Below are positions 1 to 8,863 of a DNA stretch of 55,236 nucleotides, in pieces. The number at the start of each line of letters is the position of its first letter. Position 1 is the stretch's first letter. This DNA comes from QNZT01 sp964651755 (lineage in GTDB: Bacteria > Campylobacterota > Campylobacteria > Campylobacterales > QNZT01). The translations under genes and the position numbers were made by a program. Below the pieces are notes generated by a model. The model was not told where the DNA came from. It saw only the letters and a list, made by a program, of their open reading frames with translations, and did not search any database. The stretch is from assembly GCA_964651755.1 (NCBI GenBank), contig CAZYZD010000003.1, positions 1-55,236 on the forward strand. The letters are read 5' to 3'.

Positions 1-19
1 ATATTCCCTTTAAAGAGAG

Positions 20-38
20 TTTTGAGATAATCTCAAAA
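20..38. repeat. 19-bp perfect palindrome near the left edge
   Basis: TTTTGAGATAATCTCAAAA has 9-bp arms around one central base. No T-tract follows on the plus strand, so it is not a textbook terminator. It could be an operator, or the hairpin of a gene ending left of the window. Confidence 0.4.
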
Positions 39-94
39 TATATTAGTTTTGCGATGGCGCAGAACGAGAGACTTAAAACACTTCAGTGTACAAT

Positions 95-175
95 CTCGAA
101 CCGACACATGAGATGTATTGAAATTTTTTAAGATGCTCCAAAAGTAAATCAATCCCAGCTCTCGAACCGGCACAT
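95..175. repeat. Two direct copies of CTCGAACCGrCACAT
   Basis: CTCGAACCGACACAT (95-109) recurs as CTCGAACCGGCACAT (161-175), 66 bp apart, with one mismatch. The stretch 1-205 holds no gene that I can support. The reverse complement contains GGTTCGAGA, which resembles a tRNA T-loop, but no cloverleaf surrounds it. Function unknown. Confidence 0.45.
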
Positions 176-219
176 AAAACATATAAAACCTACTATCGCA
201 CTTCTTACCTCCCTCCTGC

Positions 220-225
220 TATAAT
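220..225 (+). promoter_or_regulatory. -10 box of the cytochrome gene
   Basis: A perfect TATAAT sits 21 bp before the ATG at 247. A strong Shine-Dalgarno (AGGAGG, 236-241) lies between them. No clear -35 is visible, as is usual in this phylum. Confidence 0.6.
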
Positions 226-246
226 GCTTCCAAAAAGGAGGTTTGC

Positions 247-1563
247 ATGAAGCGATGGTGGGGTTGGTTTTTGGTGGCTGGGGTGGTGTTTTTTGGGTAT
301 CTCTACTTTTATACCGATCTGTTTAAACTGCTTCCTTTTTACCGTCAACTGACTAAGCCGCATGTATCGCTTAAAAAAGATCTCCAAGAGCCTACGCAAA
401 AAGGGGCTGATTTTGTCGGCTCGAAGAAGTGTAAAACGTGTCATGAAGAGAAGTTTTCGCAGTGGTCGCACTCAAGGCATCCGAAGATGATTCAAGATAT
501 TCGCAAAGATCCTTCCGTTGTGGTGGCTGACTTTTCGACACTGCCGAAGGATGCGACGTTTACGCTAAAAGATGCTGTCTATACGATCGGTGGGAAGTTC
601 AAGCAGCGTTTTATGATACGCAAAGATTTCAACGGCAGCGAAGATTATGTGCTGGGAAATTATCAGTGGAATGTCGAGACGCAAAAGTGGCAGGGTTTCA
701 AGCCGTGGCACTACTGGTATAAAGATGCTTACCCTCATGATAACGCCGAACTGCCTACCTCCAAAGTGTGTGACGGATGTCACTTTACGGGGTTTATGTC
801 GCGTCAAAAACGTATCGAAACGGGGATAGCATGCGAGTCATGTCACGGACCGGGGTCTAACCATGTTAAAGATCCGGAAAATAGAGTCTACCAAGCCTCT
901 TTACATGATCCTGTCCGTCAAAACGAGGTCTGTTTGCAGTGCCACATGCGAAACCGAGACTATCGCCTCAAAGAGCACAACATTTCAGATATCTACGGCG
1001 ATGCGAGGGATTATCCGCTGGGGTTTGAAGCGGGTAGGGCGCTGGTGGACTATAAGCTGGTCGCACCGTTTACGATGGGTCATGAAACAAAAGAGTTCTA
1101 CGCTAACGGAGCAGCCAAAAAGAACCGCACACAAGGAAATGAGTTTGTTCACTCTGCCAAAGGCAAACACGGCATCACATGCATCAACTGCCACAACCCT
1201 CACACCCTAGCCCCTACCGCGCAAAACAATAGTGGCAATAAGCTCTGCATGAAGTGTCATGCTTTCGGTTCGGTGATCGGACCGCATCAAAAGAGTTTGC
1301 AAGCCCACACCCACCACAAACCCGACTCCAAAGGCTCTCTGTGTGTTGAGTGCCACATGCCCAAAACAGGCAGACACACCAAAAAATCACCCCTTACGGT
1401 ACGGAGCCATCTTTTTGGCTTTACAACACCTAAAGAGACTCTAAAGTACGGCATGCCAAAAGAGACCAACGCATGTTATGCCTGCCATAAAAACGATCGT
1501 GACATGCAGACTCTCCAAAATGACTTAGAGAAGTGGGGTATACTCAGCTGGGAGAAGCAGTAG
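247..1563 (+). CDS. Octaheme c-type cytochrome, membrane-anchored
   Basis: The 438-residue protein has one N-terminal hydrophobic segment (residues 5-22) that could be a signal anchor, then a periplasmic domain. I count eight CxxCH haem-attachment motifs, with first cysteines at 62, 175, 196, 229, 312, 334, 366 and 410. Their layout (a lone first haem, then clusters containing CESCHGPG and CINCHNPH) is that of the cytochrome c-554/multihaem electron-carrier superfamily. It should carry electrons in the periplasm, possibly to or from a quinol or terminal reductase. No partner reductase or cytochrome maturation gene is adjacent, so the redox partner is unknown. The start is well supported by AGGAGG five bases upstream. 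It stands alone, with a convergent gene downstream. Confidence 0.85.
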   Translation: MKRWWGWFLVAGVVFFGYLYFYTDLFKLLPFYRQLTKPHVSLKKDLQEPTQKGADFVGSKKCKTCHEEKFSQWSHSRHPKMIQDIRKDPSVVVADFSTLPKDATFTLKDAVYTIGGKFKQRFMIRKDFNGSEDYVLGNYQWNVETQKWQGFKPWHYWYKDAYPHDNAELPTSKVCDGCHFTGFMSRQKRIETGIACESCHGPGSNHVKDPENRVYQASLHDPVRQNEVCLQCHMRNRDYRLKEHNISDIYGDARDYPLGFEAGRALVDYKLVAPFTMGHETKEFYANGAAKKNRTQGNEFVHSAKGKHGITCINCHNPHTLAPTAQNNSGNKLCMKCHAFGSVIGPHQKSLQAHTHHKPDSKGSLCVECHMPKTGRHTKKSPLTVRSHLFGFTTPKETLKYGMPKETNACYACHKNDRDMQTLQNDLEKWGILSWEKQ

Positions 1564-1660
1564 GGATATTTTGCTTTGCTGCCTCTTGACAAAATCTATG
1601 CTTCTTTGAACTCATCTGTATAGCGTGGTGGCATTACTCTTATTTCTTGTATTATTATGC

Positions 1661-1694
1661 TCTATCAGCGCATATAAAAGCGTCTAGGTTTTTT
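1661..1694 (+). terminator. Weak terminator-like hairpin after the cytochrome gene
   Basis: A short GCGC/GCGT stem with an A/T-rich loop (about 1667-1683) is followed by a run of six T (1689-1694). The stem is only about 4 bp with one wobble pair. It lies between convergent genes, where a terminator is expected. Confidence 0.3.
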
Positions 1695-1716
1695 GGGCAT
1701 TCCACTACTCCATAAA

Positions 1717-3060
1717 TCACTCCGCAGAACTATTGTTCTCTATCTCCCTGTATCCATCTTCTCTTGTGATCATCGTACCGTTGACGATATGTTTTTCTTT
1801 TGAAAATGTTGTTTTATCATAATAGCCAAGCAAAGAAGTGATGAACTGTGACAGGTGGTAGTGTGAGGCTATCTTCTTTGTCTCTTTGGGTAGTTTACTG
1901 TTTGCGGTGGCGAAAAAGGGGACTTCGTAGATTGTCGGGGCGAAGCTGTTATGTCCCCATCGACCGTTTTCCCCGGTAAATTCGCCGTGATCCGATGTGT
2001 AGAGCAGGATGAATGGTTTTTGGCTTTTTTTCAGGTAGTTGATTATCTTTGCATAGAGTTGAAAACTGTAGTCGAGTGATTTTTGATAATTTTGCTTTGC
2101 AGAAGCAGATTTTTTCCCCGGAAAGTAGCGATAGGGTGAATGTTGACCGATCTGCTGCAATACAATAAAATTTTTCCGGCTGAGGTTTGCCTCTTTGAGT
2201 GCATCAAGGAGGTAAAAGTCATACTTTGGCGAGCGCTCTTTTTTGTCGAAGCTTTGATACTGCTCTATCATCCCGGTTTGCAGATAGGGGTTGATGTACT
2301 GAAGTGCTGCGGGGGTCTGGAGGGAAACAAAAGCGGTGTGGTAACCGTTTTTGCGGGCAAGCCGGAAGAGGTTGGTTTGATTATCTCCAGTAAGATGCAG
2401 AGGGTTGTTTTTTGCATTTATGAGCAGGGGAAGACTTACATCTGTGTTGGTGGCACCGGCATAGATTTTTTTATAGAAAAGATGCAGGTTTTTGAGTTTT
2501 TCTTCGACATAGGTATTGTATTTCATACTTTCGCCTATGATGAGGATGATATTTTGCATGCCTTCGTTTCTGGGATAGAGGGGAGTTTCCTGGGTACAGA
2601 AGCTGTTTGGACTACTTTCATGAAGTATTAACTCTGGCAGGATTCGAAGCTGGGGCAGGGCAAAAAAGCCGAAAACAAGGGCAAAAAAAGCGCCTTTTTT
2701 CCCATAGAGAAGGGGTGCCTTTTTCTTTTTCACAATCAATAAGATAATCACTGAAAAAGAGAGTATAGGTATCCAGAACATTTGCCAGAATGCAAAAAAA
2801 GTTTCAAATGTTTCAGGCATATGTGTCATAAAGTTGTAGATATCACTGCTTTGCCATTCTCGTTGAAAGTAGTGAAAAAAGAGCAGGTTGCATAGTGTCA
2901 GGAGCGCAACAATCACCAGAAGAGTACGGGGTAGGAATAGTGAGAGAAGCACATAAACAATGCTTTCTGAAAATGTTATTTCATGTTTTATACCATAGGT
3001 TGCGGCTATAAAAAAAAGAGCGATGGCAAATGCATACAAAGAGGGATAAAAACGTTTCAT
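1717..3060 (-). CDS. Phosphoethanolamine transferase-like (EptA/sulfatase fold) membrane enzyme
   Basis: 447 residues: a membrane part with several hydrophobic segments in residues 1-140, then a periplasmic sulfatase-fold domain. Visible catalytic features match EptA/MCR-type lipid A phosphoethanolamine transferases: the metal-binding Glu in IIGES (E177), a nucleophile-position Thr in NTDVSLP (T206), QQIGQHSP (substrate/metal His) and YTSDHGE. Such enzymes move phosphoethanolamine from phosphatidylethanolamine to lipid A or other surface glycans. The protein is shorter than EptA (about 540 residues), and the two cysteines that flank the nucleophile loop in MCR-1 are replaced here (G202 and L212), so the exact acceptor is uncertain. 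It is a single gene. A TAAAAT box ends six bases before the ATG, suggesting leaderless transcription. Confidence 0.75.
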   Translation of the reverse strand: MKRFYPSLYAFAIALFFIAATYGIKHEITFSESIVYVLLSLFLPRTLLVIVALLTLCNLLFFHYFQREWQSSDIYNFMTHMPETFETFFAFWQMFWIPILSFSVIILLIVKKKKAPLLYGKKGAFFALVFGFFALPQLRILPELILHESSPNSFCTQETPLYPRNEGMQNIILIIGESMKYNTYVEEKLKNLHLFYKKIYAGATNTDVSLPLLINAKNNPLHLTGDNQTNLFRLARKNGYHTAFVSLQTPAALQYINPYLQTGMIEQYQSFDKKERSPKYDFYLLDALKEANLSRKNFIVLQQIGQHSPYRYFPGKKSASAKQNYQKSLDYSFQLYAKIINYLKKSQKPFILLYTSDHGEFTGENGRWGHNSFAPTIYEVPFFATANSKLPKETKKIASHYHLSQFITSLLGYYDKTTFSKEKHIVNGTMITREDGYREIENNSSAE

Positions 3061-3066
3061 GGGGTT

Positions 3067-3072
3067 ATTTTA
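3067..3072 (-). promoter_or_regulatory. -10 box giving a leaderless transcript (EptA-like gene)
   Basis: On the minus strand TAAAAT is followed by AACCCC and then the ATG (3058-3060). The six-base spacing puts the transcription start at or next to the A of ATG, and no Shine-Dalgarno is present. Confidence 0.45.
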
Positions 3073-3083
3073 CTCTTTTTTGC

Positions 3084-3089
3084 TATAAT
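3084..3089 (+). promoter_or_regulatory. -10 box of the small Cys-rich gene
   Basis: TATAAT lies 25 bp before the ATG at 3115, with AAGGAG (3104-3109) as ribosome binding site. It sits only 11 bp from the divergent minus-strand -10, so the two promoters must overlap. Confidence 0.6.
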
Positions 3090-3114
3090 CGGCAAAATTT
3101 TTTAAGGAGTCAAT

Positions 3115-3273
3115 ATGCCAAAAGTACCGGAAAATGTAGGATGCAACAATGAAGAGTGCATCAAAAAAGATGAATGTAAACGAAATGAAATTGCCAAAAA
3201 CGGGACAGCTGTACAAGTAAAGAGTTTCGGCGGTACCAAAGAGAAAGGGTGCGGTAAGTTTATCCAGAAATAA
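3115..3273 (+). CDS. Small cysteine-rich protein (52 aa), unknown function
   Basis: A short reading frame with a full set of signals: TATAAT at 3084, AAGGAG five bases before ATG, and a TAA stop at 3271. The product is hydrophilic and lysine-rich, with no signal peptide or membrane segment. Its four cysteines (C10, C15, C21, C46) are spaced C-x4-C-x5-C-x24-C, and the C-terminal part reads KGCGKF. I do not recognise a named family. The cysteine pattern in a small cytosolic protein suggests binding of zinc or an iron-sulfur centre, which is inference. It lies between the divergent EptA-like gene and tamA. Confidence 0.75.
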   Translation: MPKVPENVGCNNEECIKKDECKRNEIAKNGTAVQVKSFGGTKEKGCGKFIQK

Positions 3274-3313
3274 GGATCTTGCTTTTTGCCGGATTTGATA
3301 AAGAGTGCTTTAT

Positions 3314-3333
3314 AGAGAACATATCTCTTTTTT
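3314..3333 (+). terminator. Weak hairpin with T-tract after the Cys-rich gene
   Basis: AGAGA (3314-3318) pairs with TCTCT (3324-3328) across a 5-nt loop, followed by five T. It is 40 bp beyond the small gene's stop. The stem is short and AT-rich, so efficiency is doubtful. Confidence 0.35.
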
Positions 3334-3374
3334 GTTAAGATATATAAAAGATATTTAAACAAAGGTATGAAGTT

Positions 3375-5111
3375 TTGCATCGATTCGGCAAAGGTCTCTT
3401 TTTACTGTTTCTTTTGGTTTCTGCCACGTTTTGCGAAGCAAAAATCTACAACAAGCTGGAGTTCAAGGGCAGTGGTGTCGACACACTTGTCGGAGAGATG
3501 AGTTCAGACAAGCTTTTCAGTGTTATCGGCAAGCCCTATCCTCCCTTTTATGCTTTCTGGCGTAAAAACCCCACCTTCAGCGATACGGAAATCTCTTCCT
3601 ACATCAAGCGGCTGAAAGCGTACTATGAATCACTCGGATATTATCGTGTAAAGATCACCGATACTGTTACTAAAGATAAAATTGTCATCCAGATAGAGAA
3701 AAATGAACCGATCAAAGTTTCCTCTGTCAAAGTTGCTCCGGATGAAGAGTACCGGAAACTGGTACTTTTTAAAAGGGGTGATATCTTCCGTACGGACAAA
3801 TTTAAAGAGTCCAAAGAGAAGATTGAGCGGTACATGCTTGAAAATGCCCATCCAAAATACAATTTTGACGCCAAGGCTTATGTGCATCTTGACAGTTACA
3901 ATGTCGACCTTGATTATCATATCGAAGACAATATCTCCTGTACTTTCGGAGATACTTCCATCACAGGGCAGGGAGATGTCAAAAAAGAGATTATCGAAGA
4001 TGCAGTGACTTACAAAAAAGGCAAGCCTTTTGATATTCGTGAACTGGAAAAGACTTATGACAATATCTACGAATACGGGATCTATGACTATATCGCCGTG
4101 GAGCCTAAACTTGATCTGAATGGTTCGGTTGTACCTGTAGAGATAGCTCTTAAAACCGGTGAAACAAAATTTTTAAAGACAAATATCGGTTACGATACCG
4201 ATAAAGGTGCCAGAGGCGGTATTCGCTGGACAGATAAAAATTTTTACGGCAATCTGAAAGTTCTGGATGCGGGAATACAGTTAAATGAGCTGGGGTATGA
4301 GACTTTTGTGACCTATTATGATCCGCGTATTATCCTGCCTTATGTTGGAAAGATTACTCTTGAAGATGAAGTTAAATACTCCTATTACAGTTATGAAGCA
4401 TTTTCGGAAAGGGTATGGGAAAACCGTTTTACCCTAGGGAAACGATTTGTGGGGTTGGAGCACTACTTTGGTATTTTGACGGAGAAGAGTACGGTTAAAC
4501 CTAAAATTCCGGACTATTCAGACGAGGCGGGGAACTATTTTATCAACTCTTTTTTCTACCGTGTGTTGATTGACAAGCGTGACTCGATGATCGATGCAAC
4601 CCGTGGATATTACATCAGTCTCTATCTGGAGAAGGCTTCGAGTCTGCTTGGTTCCGATCTGGAGTATCTCAAGGCTTTGCTGGAGATGCGTTATATCAAA
4701 TCTTTTTCTCCCAAAAGTATACTTGGTATCAAGACGCGTATCGGTTCGATCAACGAAGATGTACCGCTTTTTAAACGTTTTTATACGGGAGGATCGGTTA
4801 CCAACAGGGGGTATGCTTACCAGAAAGTAGGGGAACAGGCACCGGGAGGTATTCCTCTGGGTGGTGTGTCGCTGGTGGATTTTCTGCTGGAGTATCGTCA
4901 TCAGCTCTTTTTTGACAAATTTTGGATGAGTCTCTTTTACGATACTTCGATGCTGAGTCTCAAACCGCATGATTACAGCGATACTTTTTATGACAGTGTG
5001 GGGTTTGGTATCCGTTACCTCACACCTATCGGACCGCTGCGGGTGGATTTTGGTTTTCCTCAGAAAGAGAATGGTTTTGAGTTTCATATCAGTATAGGAC
5101 AAGTGTTTTGA
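3375..5111 (+). CDS. tamA: TamA-like outer-membrane assembly protein (BamA/Omp85 superfamily)
   Basis: 578 residues. A hydrophobic signal peptide (about residues 8-22, ending at CEA) is followed by POTRA-like repeats to about residue 270, then a C-terminal Omp85 beta-barrel. The barrel shows the conserved substrate-lid motif RFYTGGSVTNRGY (about residue 470) and a last strand ending in F. TamA sits in the outer membrane and works with TamB, which is encoded next and overlaps by 4 bp. The pair is linked to autotransporter insertion and to phospholipid transport to the outer membrane. The start is TTG; the ATG at 3367 is in another frame. AAAGG lies 9 bases upstream. A FadL-like or generic BamA-family barrel is the alternative, but the tamB neighbour supports TamA. 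Confidence 0.85.
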   Translation: MHRFGKGLFLLFLLVSATFCEAKIYNKLEFKGSGVDTLVGEMSSDKLFSVIGKPYPPFYAFWRKNPTFSDTEISSYIKRLKAYYESLGYYRVKITDTVTKDKIVIQIEKNEPIKVSSVKVAPDEEYRKLVLFKRGDIFRTDKFKESKEKIERYMLENAHPKYNFDAKAYVHLDSYNVDLDYHIEDNISCTFGDTSITGQGDVKKEIIEDAVTYKKGKPFDIRELEKTYDNIYEYGIYDYIAVEPKLDLNGSVVPVEIALKTGETKFLKTNIGYDTDKGARGGIRWTDKNFYGNLKVLDAGIQLNELGYETFVTYYDPRIILPYVGKITLEDEVKYSYYSYEAFSERVWENRFTLGKRFVGLEHYFGILTEKSTVKPKIPDYSDEAGNYFINSFFYRVLIDKRDSMIDATRGYYISLYLEKASSLLGSDLEYLKALLEMRYIKSFSPKSILGIKTRIGSINEDVPLFKRFYTGGSVTNRGYAYQKVGEQAPGGIPLGGVSLVDFLLEYRHQLFFDKFWMSLFYDTSMLSLKPHDYSDTFYDSVGFGIRYLTPIGPLRVDFGFPQKENGFEFHISIGQVF

Positions 5112-8100
5112 GAGTTTTAAAGTTTTTTGCACTGATACTTTTCGCCCTTTTCTTTGTTCTGGCTATTTTGACCGGTTTGCTTTTGAGCAATGAAAAAGTA
5201 TTTGACAAGACTCTCAGAGTTGTGATAGAACAAATCGGTATTCCTCTTAAGTATGAGAGTTTAAGAGGAGATATACTGGGAGGGATCGCTTTTAAAGGGC
5301 TTAATTATGAAGATAAACTTAAAGCTGATATAGCAGTAAAAGTTGATTATCCTGCATTGGCAGACGGTGTTTTGCATATTCAGAGACTTCATGCAAAAAA
5401 TATCTGGATAGAGGACTCTTTTTTAGCTTCCCTGGTGGATAGCAATACCACTGATGAAAACAAAGAAGAGACGAAATCTGCTGATGCTCTCAAAAAAGTT
5501 CTGGTAGATGATCTGGAAATTTCACTGCTTGATACAAAATATCATGAATATAAAATAAACCGATTAGCACTTCATGTAACAGATTTTGCTTATGATATGG
5601 ATCGCAGTATAGATGGGCAGGTTGATTTATCGGTAGATAGCAATGTGGCTATACTAAAATCCAATATAGTCCTGAAAAAGAGTCATTACCGGGGTAATAT
5701 TTTTCTGGATCCGGATCGTCTCTATCTCGAAAGTTTTTTGAAAGAACAGAATATTACCATTCAAAAAGCGCCTCATATCACGGCGGAGCTGGATGGGGAT
5801 CTCTCCAGGAGCGCATTTGATCTTTCTTTGGAGGGTATGAGACTGCATTATGCAACACTGGCAATTGCACCTGAATCCCTGCATATTCAGGGAGATTATA
5901 CCTTTGAAACATCATTTTTGAATGCGGATGCAACACTCAAAGGAAAATCGGATGCGGCAGATTATGATCTTTGGGCAGATGCCGCTATGGATCTGAATGA
6001 TTTGAACAGTACATTGAAATATCGTTTAAAAGGTGATTTGCTGGGGGCAAAACCGGAGCTTGCTGCATTCCTTCATGATGAAAACCTGACATTTGTCACC
6101 CCTTCTGCATTGCATATAAAAGCGCAAGGATCGCTCAAAGAGGTAGATACAGAAGTGGATTTGAAGAAGGGAGAGATAGCATACGGAGAGTATATTGTCA
6201 AGCCTCATGATCTTCATGTAAAAGCGTTGTATGACATCCAAAATGCCAAAATTGATGCTTCGGGCAGAGGAGATATCTTTTCCAATGCTGCCGATCTGAA
6301 TTTTACATTTGAGAGTAAAGCGGGTCTTGAAAATTTATCTGAAAATCTTTTACTCAATCTCAAAAGTGATCTGCTTCCCAAAAAGCCGTTTCTCTCCAAA
6401 ATGCTTACCGATCAAAATATATCGCTTACAAAAGTACCGGCGTTGCATATCAAGGCAGTTACCAAAGGGGAGGAGATCGATGCAGATATCGTACTCGAAC
6501 CGCTGGGTGTAACAGCACATGAGTTGGAGATAGAGACAAGAAAGCTGCAATCGCATCTGCTTTTTAACAGAGTGACAAAAGCGCTGAAAAGTACCCTACA
6601 GGGTGATATTTTGTCCAATGCAGGGAATCTTTTGCTGGATGCCAATGCCTCCTTAAATGCGGCGGATATTAATAAAACACTCCGTTACCATCTCAAAAGC
6701 AGTTTGAAAGCTAAAGAGGATTATCTCAAAAAACATTTAGATACCAAGCGGGTAGATTTTAGTAAACTTTCACCGCTTCTGGTAACACTCAGCGGCGATG
6801 CCAAAGCGCTTGATGCTGATCTTTCACTAAGTGGAACTGCACGGGTGGATCGTTACCGTTTCAAGTCCCGGATTCAAAATACCAAAGTTCACTATGACTT
6901 TCATGAACATCAGGCAGAGAGTGATATTGACCTTTTGGTCGCTTCAACTTATGGAGATTTGAAGGTAAAAGGGGCAGTTTCCCTGGATACGGATGATTTG
7001 AACAATACCCTCAGGTACGACACCGTTCTGAATCTGCGGCAAAAAGAGCCGCTGGGCGATATCAATCTCACACAGCTGGGCAATATCGGACTTGTCATGA
7101 AAGGGAGTTTGAAAAAAGTCGATGCAAAATTACACTCCAAAAAACTCAAAATGCTGGTACAGAGTGATGATTTTGACCGTTTCAATCTTTCTCTGATGAC
7201 ACAAAAACTTTATCTGGACAAACTCTATCTTGCCTTACCGCCGGAGTTTAAAAAGAGTTATGCGATTCTGAATGCAAAAGGATACTATATGTTGAAAGAG
7301 AGAAAAGCAGATCTCTCTTTACAGGTAAAAAAGGTGAGATTTGCCGGTCGTAACATCAGTACCAACAGATTTCGTTTTCAGATGGATGGTGATGACTTTG
7401 AACTGACTCCGCTGGAATTGAGAGCGAAAGGTTTTCTGCTTTCACTGGATGCAAAATCAAAAAATGGCAAAATCAAAGCCCATTTGAAAAACAAAGCACT
7501 CAATGCGGATATCGTTTTCGCACAAAAGCCTCTTTTCGCCGATGCGAAAGTATCTATCCCTTCTGTCAAAAAACTTTTGCAGGAGATTGACAAACTCTAT
7601 CCGATTGCACCACTGCCGAAAATTGACGGCGCACTCTATGCAAAAGCGAAGATGGCTGGCAAAGAGCGTGTTAAAATCGAGATCAATGCTCCAAAACTCC
7701 TCTTCCCGGAAGGTCGGATCGAAGCGCTTACGCTTCTGGCATACTACCAGCCGCAGCGTATTGATATTCCGACTTTTGATTTTCAGCTGAAAGGTTTCAA
7801 ACCCAAAAAGATGAATCGTGCTGTACATCTGGCGCATCCTGCTTATATTGTGCTGGAAGAGGGAAAGAGAGAGATCGATTTTGTGTTGAAAGATTTTCTC
7901 TCTCTCAAAGCAAAAGAGAATGGTGGTGTACTCTCCGGAAACTTTAAAACGAAAAAACTCTATCTGGGTATGGAGGGGTATGGTGAGACAAGACTCACGA
8001 CAGATATAGCCTTTTTCAAAAGTGGTCCGCAACTGGCGATTTCGGGAGATGTTCTGCTTGCCGATACGGTAGTTACCTATGAGTCTCGTGTATTGGACGT

Positions 8101-8863
8101 TTCGCAGGATCCTGATATAATCATCATCAAAAAGAAGAAGAAAAAAGCTGCTGCAGACAATAGTTTCATCAAAAATACTTTTCTGGATTTGCATATCAGA
8201 AGCAAAGATGAGATCGAATATAAAGTGGAAGCGGGAACGATTGTCGTCAAGCCCGATATTGAGATACGCAAAGATTTCGGTGAAAAACTGAAACTTTTGG
8301 GGAAAGTCAATATTTTAGAGGGTGAGTACGATTTTGGAGATAAACGTTTTCAGATCAAAGAGGGGGCAATCGCTTTCAGAGGACTTGAAGAGATCAATCC
8401 GCATCTGGATATTCATGTAGAGTATCCCATCGATGAAGTAGTGATCTATATCGATATTCTGGGAGACAAGCGCAAGCCGAAACTACAGTTTAAATCCAAA
8501 CCTATGATGAGTAAAAAAGATATCTTTTCTTATCTTCTTTTTGGTTTTGCGGTCAGTGAGAGTGACGGTGCGCAAAGTTCGGCTGCCAACGCGGCAGAAA
8601 AGATTTTCGGACGTGCTCTTGCAAAAGATCTGGCGCGCGAATTGAAACTGGATCGTCTTGATCTAACGCGTAATCAACTCGGCGGTATCGATATCAAAGC
8701 AGGTAAAAAAGTGAACAAAAAGACAATTATCTACTACCAGAACAAATCACTGGAGAGTAGTGTGATTGTAGAACGTAAACTTGGGAAACATTTTGAACTG
8801 GATGTAGAAGCGGGACAAGAGTCACAGGCAGTCGATCTTTTCTATAAAAAAGGGTTTAAGTAG
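5108..8863 (+). CDS. tamB: TamB-like translocation/lipid-transport protein
   Basis: 1251 residues. One N-terminal transmembrane anchor (about residues 5-25) precedes a very long repetitive beta-rich periplasmic region of alternating hydrophobic and charged residues (the AsmA-like groove fold). The C-terminal TamB/DUF490 domain (roughly residues 950-1251) includes a 'NPHLDIHVEYPIDEV' stretch and the motif KDIFSYLLFG. TamB spans the periplasm between the inner membrane and TamA. The TTG start overlaps the tamA stop (TTGA), so the two are translationally coupled. A run of lysines (KKKKKK near residue 1010) interrupts the C-terminal part. It ends in an 8-bp convergent overlap with the next minus-strand gene. 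Confidence 0.85.
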   Translation: MRVLKFFALILFALFFVLAILTGLLLSNEKVFDKTLRVVIEQIGIPLKYESLRGDILGGIAFKGLNYEDKLKADIAVKVDYPALADGVLHIQRLHAKNIWIEDSFLASLVDSNTTDENKEETKSADALKKVLVDDLEISLLDTKYHEYKINRLALHVTDFAYDMDRSIDGQVDLSVDSNVAILKSNIVLKKSHYRGNIFLDPDRLYLESFLKEQNITIQKAPHITAELDGDLSRSAFDLSLEGMRLHYATLAIAPESLHIQGDYTFETSFLNADATLKGKSDAADYDLWADAAMDLNDLNSTLKYRLKGDLLGAKPELAAFLHDENLTFVTPSALHIKAQGSLKEVDTEVDLKKGEIAYGEYIVKPHDLHVKALYDIQNAKIDASGRGDIFSNAADLNFTFESKAGLENLSENLLLNLKSDLLPKKPFLSKMLTDQNISLTKVPALHIKAVTKGEEIDADIVLEPLGVTAHELEIETRKLQSHLLFNRVTKALKSTLQGDILSNAGNLLLDANASLNAADINKTLRYHLKSSLKAKEDYLKKHLDTKRVDFSKLSPLLVTLSGDAKALDADLSLSGTARVDRYRFKSRIQNTKVHYDFHEHQAESDIDLLVASTYGDLKVKGAVSLDTDDLNNTLRYDTVLNLRQKEPLGDINLTQLGNIGLVMKGSLKKVDAKLHSKKLKMLVQSDDFDRFNLSLMTQKLYLDKLYLALPPEFKKSYAILNAKGYYMLKERKADLSLQVKKVRFAGRNISTNRFRFQMDGDDFELTPLELRAKGFLLSLDAKSKNGKIKAHLKNKALNADIVFAQKPLFADAKVSIPSVKKLLQEIDKLYPIAPLPKIDGALYAKAKMAGKERVKIEINAPKLLFPEGRIEALTLLAYYQPQRIDIPTFDFQLKGFKPKKMNRAVHLAHPAYIVLEEGKREIDFVLKDFLSLKAKENGGVLSGNFKTKKLYLGMEGYGETRLTTDIAFFKSGPQLAISGDVLLADTVVTYESRVLDVSQDPDIIIIKKKKKKAAADNSFIKNTFLDLHIRSKDEIEYKVEAGTIVVKPDIEIRKDFGEKLKLLGKVNILEGEYDFGDKRFQIKEGAIAFRGLEEINPHLDIHVEYPIDEVVIYIDILGDKRKPKLQFKSKPMMSKKDIFSYLLFGFAVSESDGAQSSAANAAEKIFGRALAKDLARELKLDRLDLTRNQLGGIDIKAGKKVNKKTIIYYQNKSLESSVIVERKLGKHFELDVEAGQESQAVDLFYKKGFK

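Noticed and set aside
90..180. Possible tRNA on the minus strand (GGTTCGAGA motifs)
   Set aside because: No acceptor stem, anticodon arm or CCA can be folded around either motif.
2140..2631. 163-codon plus-strand open frame inside the EptA-like gene
   Set aside because: It lies antisense to a conserved catalytic domain, has no RBS, and its translation has no recognisable domain.
7457..8194. 245-codon minus-strand frame inside tamB
   Set aside because: Shadow frame opposite a long coding region. Its composition (Phe, Ile and Arg rich) follows the reverse complement of tamB codons.
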